DNA of 64,000 bases from Bolinopsis microptera. Its lineage: Eukaryota > Ctenophora > Tentaculata > Lobata > Bolinopsidae. Under the pieces are notes generated by a model. It made no database searches and was not told where the DNA came from. It saw nothing but the letters and a program-made list of their open reading frames with translations. The stretch covers positions 6,009,246-6,073,245 of the forward strand of contig NC_087081.1 in the NCBI RefSeq assembly GCF_026151205.1, in the 5' to 3' direction. A program made the translations under genes and the position numbers. Positions 13,501-25,500 of the stretch are shown piece after piece; position 1 is the stretch's first letter, and each line of letters starts with the position of its first letter.

Positions 13501-16500
13501 ATCTACAAAAGTGGTTATTTTTACAAGAGACAGGGCTGGCAACGCAAGAAAAGAAAAACGGGAGAAACAAACACAAAATGCATATCGTGATTATTATTAC
13601 TATTGTAACATGAACTCGCGATTTATCTGCCGCGACAACGAGTCTGCAGACACCTATAATAGTAGGCAGTCAAAAATAATGGATGTCCAGGTCGGGTAGA
13701 TGGGTTATTACGCTAGAAAGTCGCGTTAGTTCATAAATTCTAACACTCTTGAGTATTCGTGACTTAAGTTGGATTCAGTAAGATCTGAGGTGATTTATTT
13801 AATTCTGCGCAGTCTTTATTAATATGACGTCTCAGATCAGTAACAATTTATCTACAAAATGCTATTTTACTGACTGAAAGACAACTCTAGAGTGGTTAAA
13901 TGGCTGCAGGTTGAATGTTTAGTGTAAGGGTAGAAGGTTAATATTGCTTCTGAATGTCGTTAACATTTCATCCCCTGATTGCGTTTATGATTGTTCTGTA
14001 AGATCTCCCAGGAAATTCATTATTATTCTATCCCGGCTGATTATTCTATCCCGGAGGTGTTTATAACTTATAAGTACTAGCAGGAATTCCCGTCTAACCC
14101 TATAGTGGTGTCAAGACTCAATAGACTAAAATAATAATTATTATATTTAGTTCGCGATTTTTACACCACTTGGGGGTCCAAATTTTGGGCACTACAATTC
14201 TTATTCTTTGGCAAATATTTTTTTTCCATGCTGATTTAAAGGCCATTAAAGCATTTGAACCAGTCAAAAAGGTTTAAGTTATCATGCCGCGGTGTCAGTA
14301 AAATGGTTCGGATATATAAACATGTTATATATATATATCGTCTCGCTTTATATATAGTAAGATAACGCACTTTGCTACATAGACTATAGTAGCGCGGACA
14401 TGGGTGACCTCGTTATAACGCTTTTTTTGGGCAAATTGTTTCCTCCCTCATTAACCGTATATATGAGAGAGAAAAAATAGAACATAATTCAAAAGCTTTT
14501 CGAGCATAAGTGAGCATCAAGTGGACGCAACCTTTGCACCAAACACAGAACACTGACCTTAAAGCGTGTTACGCTGCAGTATTTCTCAGTAATGCACCAG
14601 CACGTGGTATGTGATATTGCACGTGGTATGTGATAATGCACGTGGTATGTGATAATGCACAGCGCTCAGCACATGTGGCACGTGGGCGCCTCTGATCTAA
14701 CCTCAAATCTCGCTATATCGCCGGCACCTCAATATGACGCCCTTTTTGTTCTAAATTATTTTCTCCCTCGAGATACGCGTTAAAGCGAGGTATTATAATA
14801 GTATAAACTGTACAGGGTATTACAAAGTTACAAGAATCGACTCAATTCTTTCAAATTTCGTCACCTGCTGCTGAAAAGTCCTGAGATGAATTTTCCTGCC
14901 TGTATTTATACCGTAGTTCTTCGAAAGTGCCCTCCTAGCAGCAGTCCAACTACTTCCGTTGACATAAGTCATTAAATAGAAAAGCTTGGCCATGTCTACT
15001 CTCATCTCGGCTGATATGCCAGATTTTAATATTTTTGGAAGAATGCAAATTCGCGAAAAATGAGTTTTGAAACGATTTTGTGAGAGAAACTAAAATGTAA
15101 GGCATAACCAGCATTTTAAAACCGAATGCATCTAATTTTACTGCAGTTACTGCAGCCTGAATCGCTCGAGAGTTGAGGCACATAAGTATTTACCACAGGA
15201 AATAGCATTAGCGGCGATTAAACAAATAACTACAGGCTCGGGGAAACTAGCATTTCCATTATTTATATGTTCAGAGATGTCATATTAGTACCGATTAGCT
15301 AGGCGTTCGACATTTGATGCTAGGCTGTTTCGTTCCTAATATACAGGGTGTTTCAAGACTCGTGTCTAAAATTTCAATTTTTTAATTTATGAAGGACCAA
15401 AATTAGATGCATTCGGTTTTAAAATGCTGGTTATGCCTTACATTTTAGTTTCTCTCACAAAATCGTTTCAAAACTCATTTTTCGCAAATTTGCATTCTTC
15501 CAAAAATATTAAAATCTGGCATATCAGACGAGATGAGAGTAGACATGGCCAAGCTTTTCTATTTAATGACTTATGTCAACGGAAGTAGTTGGACTGCTGC
15601 TAGGAGGGCACTTTCGAAGAACTACGGTATAAATACAGGCAGGAAAATTCATCTCAGGACTTTTCAGCAGCAGGTGACGAAATTTGAAAGAATTGAGTCG
15701 ATTCCTGTAACTTTGTAATACCCTGTACAGTTTATACTATTATAATACCTCGCTTTAACGCGTATCTCGAGGGAGAAAATAATTTAGAACAAAAAGGGCG
15801 TCATATTGAGGTGCCGGCGATATAGCGAGATTTGAGGTTAGATCAGAGGCGCCCACGTGCCACATGTGCTGAGCGCTGTGCATTATCACATACCACGTGC
15901 ATTATCACATACCACGTGCAATATCACATACCACGTGCTGGTGCATTACTGAGAAATACTGCAGCGTAACACGCTTTAAGGTCAGTGTTCTGTGTTTGGT
16001 GCAAAGGTTACGTCCACTTGATGCTCACTTATGCTCGAAAAGCTTTTGAATTATGTTCTATTTTTTCCCTCTCATATATACGGTTAATGAGGGAGGAAAC
16101 AATTTGCCCAAAAAAAGCGTTATAACGAGGTCACCCATGTCCGCGCTACTATAGTCTATGTAGCAAAGTGCGTTATCTTACTATATATAAAGCGAGACGA
16201 TATATATATATAACATGTTTATATATCCGAACCATTTTACTGACACCGCGGCATGATAACTTAAACCTTTTTGACTGGTTCAAATGCTTTAATGGCCTTT
16301 AAATCAGCATGGAAAAAAAATATTTGCCAAAGAATAAGAATTGTAGTGCCCAAAATTTGGACCCCCAAGTGGTGTAAAAATCGCGAACTAAATATAATAA
16401 TTATTATTTTAGTCTATTGAGTCTTGACACCACTATAGGGTTAGACGGGAATTCCTGCTAGTACTTATAAGTTATAAACACCTCCGGGATAGAATAATCA

Positions 16501-19500
16501 GCCGGGATAGAATAATAATGAATTTCCTGGGAGATCTTACAGAACAATCATAAACGCAATCAGGGGATGAAATGTTAACGACATTCAGAAGCAATATTAA
16601 TCTTCTACCCTTACACTAAACATTCAACCTGCAGTTATTTAACCACTCTAGAGTTGTCTTTCAGTCAGTAAAATAGCATTTTGTAGATAAATTGTTACTG
16701 ATCTGAGACGTCATATTAATAAAGACTGCGCAGAATTAAATAAATCACCTCAGATCTTACTGAATCCAACTTAAGTCACGAATACTCAAGAGTGTTAGAA
16801 TTTATGAACTAACGCGACTTTCTAGCGTAATAACCCATCTACCCGACCTGGCCATCTAGTTAGGGAGGGTATGTAATGGCGTGGGATTAGTTTAGTAAAA
16901 GCAATTTGACTTCAAGAATCACTAGTTGGAAGCCTAAACTAAAGGATTTTTATAGGTGGCAATTTTTATTTTGGCGGGAACACCCATATACGGGCCACGC
17001 CCTTTTTCAGGGTTTCGCGGGTCACTCGAATTTTTGTATTTCAGCCCAGGATGGTCTTAAAGACTATTCCGATACACCAAAATGTGCCTAATAGCCACAT
17101 TTATATACAACTTATGAAGCAACATATACCTTAAAATGCTTCGTTTCGGAAATATGGCCGAAAAACGGTTTTTGGCTTGACGCAGTGCAGTGCAGTTATG
17201 ACCACTTGAATTCAGTTATATAAGTAAACTATAATTTGGTAGCCTATCAGCAAATCGACTTGCAAGTTGGTACTGGAAGTGAAGATTTATTAAATACAGT
17301 ATAAATCGTTACTCATGCTCCCCAGGCCAGGCGACCATTAACAGATTATTGACAGCTGCATAACGTTACCAGACAACCTTATTACTTTATTACAGCTTCC
17401 GAAATCCGAACCAACAATCTATTTAATTAATGATAAATCCCTCCAGCGGCGGGTTCGATCTAAATTGGGAAAATTCAGCGCTTTCCAGCCGAATTCATTA
17501 AGACTGGAGTCTAATTGAATTTTCAATTTTGGCATTAATTGGAGGAAGCAGTTATTGACAACCCATAAACCAACAATCTTACCTCCTTGAAATAAACTCT
17601 GCATTACTATAAGAATATCATAACCTCAATAAATATTAAATAAATCGGAGTTGAAGTATTTATAATAATAAGTTGAAGTATTATAGTGATAGTATTTATA
17701 AGTATTGGCCTAAGAAAGCTAAATTATACCCAAATAGGCCACCCTGTGCTAAATAAATTATTCATCTTAAGATTATTTTGGTTGTCATTGGCTAAAAACT
17801 AGCCATAGAATTTCTAGCTCTATTTTTAATATCCATTTGACGCAAAATTATATTCTCATGCTGGTTTTCTATTGAACCTTCAGCGCAGGCACGTAGCCAG
17901 GGGGGGGGGGGGCTAGGGGGCCTGGTTCAGCGGTTATATATATTATATATCATATTATTATATTACCCAAAAATGTTTTGATTTCAATTTAAAGGCGAGT
18001 TTTGGTGAGCAGGCGTTACAAGTATGTTAATGTCATAGGATTTGATGGTACGATTCTGTGAGCATGAATCATGACACGTGACAACCCATCTTAAGGACTG
18101 TATTTTAATTGGTATCAATGGTAATAATAACTATGGCAACAATTTCAGATGGAACTCCTGTTGAAGAAATCCGCAAACATTCAATCAGAGGAAACAACAC
18201 GCTCGTCATCAGACAGGTAAAACCTTTAGCTTCTTGTCAGATGAATATACTGCTATAAACTTTGATATATGTTATATATATATATATCTTCAATAACTTA
18301 TATTATATATATAAGTGGGAAATTGGTAGATCACCGACCGGCTATAAGCCGGTTATAAGCCGGCTATAAACCGGCTTACAGCCGGCTACAATTTTTATAG
18401 CCGGCTATAAGCCGGCTTATAGCCGGTTAGTAGCCGCTTACATTTGTTGTTGAGCGACGGCTATTAGCCGGTTATAAGCCGGCTATTAGCCGTTTAGGTA
18501 TCGGCTATAAGAAATTCAGTGAAAACGGCTATTAGCCGGTTATAAGCCGGCTATTAGCCGTTTAGGTATCGAAAGTGGTTATAAGCCGGCTATAAGCCGG
18601 CTATAAGATATTAACTTAACTTCATCGTACTGAACTGAGTTGATATCTTATAACCGGCTTATAGCCGGCTTATAGCCGGCTTATAACCACTTTCGATACC
18701 TAAACGGCTAATAGCCGGCTTATAACCGGCTAATAGCCGTTTTCACTGAATTTCTTATAGCCGGCTCCTGACTATCGTTCAGTACGATGTAGTTGAGTTA
18801 ATATCTTATAACCGGCTTATAACCACTTTCGATACCTAAACGGCTAATAGCCGGCTTATAACCGGCTAATAGCCGTTTTCATTGAATTTCTTATAGCCGG
18901 CTCCTGACTATCGTTCAGTACGATGTAGTTGAGTTAATATCTTATTACCGGCTTATAGCCACTTTTAATACCAAAACGGCTAATAGCAGGCTTATAACCG
19001 GCTAATAGCCGTCGCTCAACAACAAATGTAAGCGGCTACTAACCGGCTATAAGCCGGCTTATAGCCGGCTATAAAAATTGTAGCCGGCTATAAGCCGGCT
19101 TATAGCCGGTTAGTAGCCGGCTTATAGCCGGTCGGTGATCTACCAACTGGCCATATAAGTAGGTAGTAGATATAACTATACAGTAAGTTTTATATAACTT
19201 ATTGTAACATCTGAAAAATCCAGGGGCTTTAGTATAGCTTAAAGGACCACCTGTGCAAAGGCGCTCTTTTATTGCTAACAGTAATAACTGTAAATTTGAA
19301 AAAAAATATCACGGTTCAATCAATGTATCTTTAAAATCTTAAACATCTAGAATAGAATAAATTAAATAATATCAAATCTAACATAATAGATTATAATGAC
19401 ATTTAAGCGTTATCATCACTTATTTAAGACAATCGTCCTATAATTCCTACTACTTCTTTAACAAATACCATTCAAAAACCTGTAAAACTTTAATAATAAT

Positions 19501-22500
19501 AAATAAATAAATTCTAACATTTATTACACGCTTCGACATTAAAATATACCCAACAAAGATGTACATTAAAGTCATTCAAGCGAGACTTAGTGTTGAAATA
19601 GCAAGATTATGGACTTTTTAAACAGTTCAGATTTTATGAATAAATATTTGTATGAAGTTACCAAAATTATGCACTTTCATATCAGTTCAGACATTATGGA
19701 CAAATATTAGAAATATTATCAAAAGCTAGTTGGAAATAAAACGTCTTTAGGGCATTTTTAAAACATTCTACAGATGATAATGATCTCACTGAGTAGGGTA
19801 GTTCATTCCAAATTTTTGGTCCACAAAACATAAATGCAGCATCTGTTCGTCTGAAATGAGGAGCAGGAGGAACTTTCAACAAATAAAAGTCATCGTCTAG
19901 TCTGGAACTTTGTCTTCGTACTTCCCTTAGATTGACGTGTCCTTGTAAGTACTGAGGGGCTATGTTATTAAGACACTTGAAGACCAAAAGTGATATTTTG
20001 AACTTAATTCTGAACCGAACAGGCAGAAAGTGGAGCTTTTTGAGGTAAGGCATGATAGGTTCACGTATCTTTTTTCCGTAAAGACCAAAGATAAATCTAG
20101 CAGCATTGTTCTGTATCTTTTGTAGCTTATGAAGATTCTTTTCTGTTAGTCCATAATAGACTGAGTTGCAGTAGTCTATGAAACAGAGGATATTGGAGTG
20201 AACTAGCTGAACTTTTAGGTCATGGGAAAGCTTCGAACCGATTCTTGCTAAGTCCCTTTGATTCAAATAACATACTTTGGAGACAGCATTTATTTGAGAG
20301 TCCAGATTCATTTGGTGATCGAAAAGGAATCCCAGGTTCTTGGCCTTGCTAACAGGGCAGATTGAGAGGTCTCCTAAATCCATTGTCTGGATTGGGCTGA
20401 CATATGGTCCTATATCAATGAACTCTGTTTTTTCATCATTCAGTTTTAGGAAGTTAACTGTCATCCATTGCTTTATCTCCAGAAAGCAATTTTTCACAGC
20501 TGTTAAATCAGGATTAGAACTGTGAACATCAAAAGTAAAGTACACCTGTGTGTCATCTGCATACAAATGTATCGAGAAACCATATTTTGTGACAATTTCT
20601 TCAAGATCTCTGGACTCTGGTATACAATATGAACAGTAGTGGTCCTAAAATGGATCCTTGAGGTACACCAATATCCAGATAGCCTTCAGAAGATGTGGCT
20701 TTTTTTACTTTAACCTTGAATGTGCGATTATTAAGGTAACATTGTAACCAGCTGAGTGCTAGTTCTGTAATACCATACGCATTCTTGAGTTTCGTAAGAA
20801 GGAGGTTATGGTTTATGGTGTCGAAAGCAGCTGATAGATCTAAGAGTAGAAGCACAACATTCGATTTGCTGTCAATCATCATTAGAATATCATTATGTAT
20901 TTTGGTAACTGCAGTTTCACAACTATGGAATTTTCTATAGCCTGATTGATATGGGGAAAACAGGTTGTTGACATCAGCATATTCATTTAATTGGCAATGA
21001 ACTACTTTTTCTAGTATTTTGGACAGATAAGTTAGATTGCTAATCGGTCGATAGTTTTTCAGCTCATCAACATCTAAGGTAGGTTTCTTGAGTCCAGGCC
21101 TAATAGATGCTTCTTTTAGGGCAGATGGAAACTTTCCGACTCTTAGTGATTCATTCACGATGTAATGGATGATTGGGAGAAGCTCGGGTAAGCATTTCTT
21201 GAAGAGCCACATTGGTATGACATCGAGTACGCTTGATTTATTGGGAAGACTCTTAATTAAGGTTTCAAGGTCTGATAATGAGACTTCCTTAAACTGATTA
21301 AGTCTACACTTTGCATTATCTATCGAAGTAGAGTCCTTGGTACCTTGACCGTTTAGGGAAGTGTTTTGAATTTCCTTCTCAATATTAGAGTAAATGGTCT
21401 TTACTTTTTGATCGAAGAAAGTCTTGAGTTTGGCAGCCACTTCGATATCTTCACCATTTGGCAATTTGTTGGAGCCATATTCCTTATCTAAAAGTTTATT
21501 TATGACTTTATAGGTCCCTTTCGAGTCTCCTTTGCAGGAACTGAGCTGTTTATCATAGTAGCCATCCCTAGCTCGATTGATAGTGATTTCTGCGTCAACA
21601 CATTTTTCAAAATGAGTAGTTTTAAACTCACCATTCTCTGGATACTTTTTGGCTTTTCGTTTTGCCCTTCTCCTCTCTCTGACAGCAATTTGACATTTAT
21701 TATCCCAAAAATCAGACTTTTCAGCAGTAAATCGTTTCGTAATAAGTGGGGCATGTTTGTCTAGCACCTGTTCAAGGACATTTTGATAAAGGTTCACAGT
21801 CTCGTCTAAGGATTGATATTCAGAAAGGTTAAGCTCTGAACAAAACAGATCTTCCCTGAACTTATCGATGTCAATTTTGCTTAGCTCTCTGACATCTTTT
21901 TCTTCATATGTACGAGCTTTATGAAGATCGAATGTGACTGGGACCTGAAAACTTACTAGATAGTGATCAGAGCTGGTTCCAGTGCTTGTCTCTACCATCA
22001 TATCTGTTACAGACAATGAGTCACTTACACAGCCTAGAGTAAATAACAAGTCCAGTGTCCCGCCGGAGATGTGAGTAGGAGAGTCGACATGCTGAAGGAA
22101 GCCTTTGCTCTCACAAAGAGCAATAAAGTTCTGGGCAACATTATTGTTCAGGTCTTCAACATGGAAATTAAAGTCACCACAAATAATTGGAGATCCAGTT
22201 TTAAGCAGAAGATTGTCCAGGTATCCATCAAAGTCATCCATAAACTTAGATATTTTTGTTTCATCATATTTCGCTTTGGCCTGAGTGCTGCGATAAACTA
22301 CACATAGCCTGATAATCTCACCAGCAGTTTTAATGACACATTCAAGTACTTCAAAAGATGAATATTTAGTAACATCATTGCGTACAGGCGATATCATTTT
22401 GGGGTTGAAGAGAAAACCAACACCACCTCCCCTACCTCTTCGAGGGGCACTGATAATATCGAACCCAAAATCACGGATTTCGGCAAACTTTGCCCGATCA

Positions 22501-25500
22501 TTAGTATTTAGCCAAGTTTCCGTGATACAACAGATAGAAATCGAGTTATCTTTAAGCATTTCTAGTACGCCACAAGTTTTGTTGCATAGAGACCTTGCGT
22601 TGAAACAACCAATAGAAAGCTGTGATTTCTGTCGATTAGCACCTAATTTCACATTACGTTTTTTGAAATAAAGTCAGTGTTAGCAGCAATACGTTTAGTT
22701 TCTCTTACCAACACAGGACAATCGTAAGCTGCCGCATTATGTGTTCTTGAATTCTCGGCATCATTTAAGTTAAGAATGGGGGACAAGTTCATTCGAAACT
22801 AACTTTATACGTCTATAGCAAGGGTACTACATCAGCGTAGGCTATTTAATCAGCGTATTTCGAGTTAAACGGTCGCTATCAAAAATATGAGAGTTAAAGG
22901 ACAATATTTTTCATTTCCTCAGAATCATATTTGTTTTTTGTCTTTGGCGACCTGAAAGCAGCGTAAAGGAACGCATGAATTGAAAAGAAATTAAATTCTG
23001 TAAACTGATTTGCGGTCGTTCTAGAATCTAGATGATGTGCGATGGGCCAAATTCGCATTTTTGTGGCCTATCATCGATTAACGATTGACGATATTCACGA
23101 AAGTAATTTTGTTTAAAAGAATAGAATTCGACTACTTATTAGTTATTACTCCAAGAAACGAAATGTCGCATAATATCATTATTCTATTATTCTCGCTTAA
23201 CGTTTGCACGTGAATGACACTCAAATCACACACTGCTGTCAACTAATTCACAAATCCCGGGAGTGTGGTACGCAATGAGCCTCACGTGCAATTACCTGAA
23301 TAAATGCAATATCTCTGGTCAAATGATATTGCATTTATTTTATAGCGCTATAAAACTTACGGCATATAATGTCTGGAGGCTTATACTAAACGGGTCGTTT
23401 AGTCATCATATGATATTACGACAAATATCATAACAAATATCACTTCGAATTTTACCACAAATATTCTTATAGAAATAACGATAAATGTTACTAACTCACC
23501 GTTTAAAACATCGAATAATAGTTGCTGCTATAAGAGTAACATGATATCAGAATTATACCGTAAAATATAGCTGATGGCTTTCTCATAAATAATTCTACTG
23601 GTGTTTGAAACCGTACTAAAGTAACATGAACAGTGAACACCTTGCACTAATGTGATTGGTCATTAAAAAGTTATCATTTCAGTCTCACAATAGTTACAAC
23701 AAATAGGTACAACAAACAAGCTAGAAACATACAAATTATCTAGCTCGAGATGTTTTGAGGGTTCCGAATAACAGAATCATTTCTAGAATTTGGTACCATT
23801 TGCGCAACAAGTTTATAAGTAGGGAGTAATACCCTCTTTAACATCAACCAGAACTCCCGCTAATTTAAACCTGAACCACTAAATAACTTTTAGGATCGTT
23901 TAAGTATTTCAATCGGTTTATATTAAGATCAGCAGCAATTAATGATTTTTATTTTTTGATAAATTCCAAACCATTCCTTTTATTGAAATTACCATATTCT
24001 TTATGTTTCCTTTTTCGAAACATTTCCTTGTGTTTTAACTCCTTCGGTTTATTATAAATTGTTTAATAATATTTCCTTGTGTTTACAATTCCGTATTTTC
24101 AGCTGGTAATGGGAGCCGATAATGGACGATACGTTTGCACTGCCGAGAATTCTGCTGGAACAACTGAATCCACTATTGTCGTCGCAATTTGTAAGTTTTT
24201 AGTTTTTCATTTTTTTCAATAGTTCAATGATGAGTATTTTTACTATTCTAGGTATCTTAAGATCTTGGTTGTAGCTCAGAGTTGAAAAATGTCGTGGAAT
24301 GAACTGATACAGTACAGACCGTTCTTCCATACAAACCGCCGTAGTGACATGGTCAATAAACACCGTAGTGACATGGTCAATAAACGTGCCATGTCTTCCA
24401 ATACCAAAATTATAGTAATACGTTATATAAATCACAGTGCTGGCAAGCACGAGCGGTGTCTTTATTGGGGGTATACTATGTACCCCCTTTACTATTTACC
24501 CCCTTTACTATTATACCCCCTTTACAATTATACCCCCTTTAGTACACGTTACAAGCCTCTCTCGTGCACGCGAAGCGTGCACTCCGGCCGGAGGCGGCGG
24601 CCGAAGGCCGCCGCCTCCGGCAGGAGTTTTTCAGGCATTAAGACTCATCGGAAGTCGTTCAGCAGATTTATTTTTAGTTCAAAACATTCTAATTTGATGT
24701 CAAAGATGACAGGAATAAAAAATAGTTATGTTGAGATTTTTTAAAAATTTGCATAAAATACTCGCCAGCACTGTTATACGAAATTCGGTAAAAAACCCAA
24801 AATCGCCATATTCAGGTGCCTTAAAAACCATGTTAAAATTGAGTTAGAGATCTGAAATTTTTCAGGGCGTCTAGACGTTGATCAAATCGACTGCAAAAAA
24901 AGTTTCAGGTTTCAGGAGCATCGGGAAATGGGTTTTCTAGAACCCCTGTTTTACGATAGATTGTCGTGATATATACATACATATATATGTATATCCCTGA
25001 ATATATATATATATTCAGGGATAGACGCTTTGCCAGTCAATTGTAGCCTGTATTTAAGTGTCCATAGATTCAAAAGTATAAAAGATACAGCCATTTCCGA
25101 CCACAGGTCTTGCAAATAATTGTTTATACTTTAGTTTACATTGTATAAACAAATTATTTGACGTCATAAACACCCCTTGATGACGTCATCAAGTTAACCG
25201 TTTTTAAAACTTGATTTTTGACAAAATAATAACTTTTCAAATTAATTTTAAACCATTAAGGAGTAATTTTATTCAAAATCTGAGGAAATTTTCACCTTAG
25301 ATAATTGTTCAAGCATTCTGAAAATCTACCGGAAAGTTTTTCTAGCTTGCTCCTTCATAAAGATATTCGTCATTGAAGTTTGTGTTTTTTTGAAGAATTA
25401 TTTTATAAAAACGTCAATTTTGCGATTTAGTATTCTCTGGTTTTGGGCCATGCCTTGGGTTGTGGAGCTCAGTTCTGCTTCCTATAGGTATAAATTGTGC

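Larger units (their letters stand above)
13683..16857. repeat. Large inverted duplication, arms about 1.46 kb
   Basis: The left arm (13683-15139) and right arm (15399-16857) are near-identical reverse complements around a spacer of about 260 bp. Scattered single differences, for example a Leu versus Pro codon in the duplicated open frame, argue against a simple assembly mirror. Each arm carries three tandem copies of a 19-bp unit with GCACGTGGTATGTG, and a copy of the small DNA transposon described next. No clear target duplication flanks the whole. Confidence 0.9.
12101..18148 (+). other. Intron of the Ig-module gene
   Basis: It is dominated by the inverted duplication at 13683-16857. At 12101-13682 and 16858-17885 nothing coding was found; the open frames at 12275-12765 and 16906-17091 lack recognisable motifs. 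Confidence 0.6.
19500..22850 (-). mobile_element. CR1/L2-group LINE, nearly intact ORF2
   Basis: A non-LTR retrotransposon in reverse orientation in an intron. ORF2 holds an APE endonuclease followed by a reverse transcriptase and the C-terminal region typical of the CR1/L2/Rex group, with no RNase H. The ends are approximate: the 3' side has an AT-rich TTTA-type tail near 19492-19519 and the 5' side fades near 22.8 kb, so a full ORF1 is missing (5' truncation). One single-base frameshift separates the two parts of ORF2. Confidence 0.85.
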
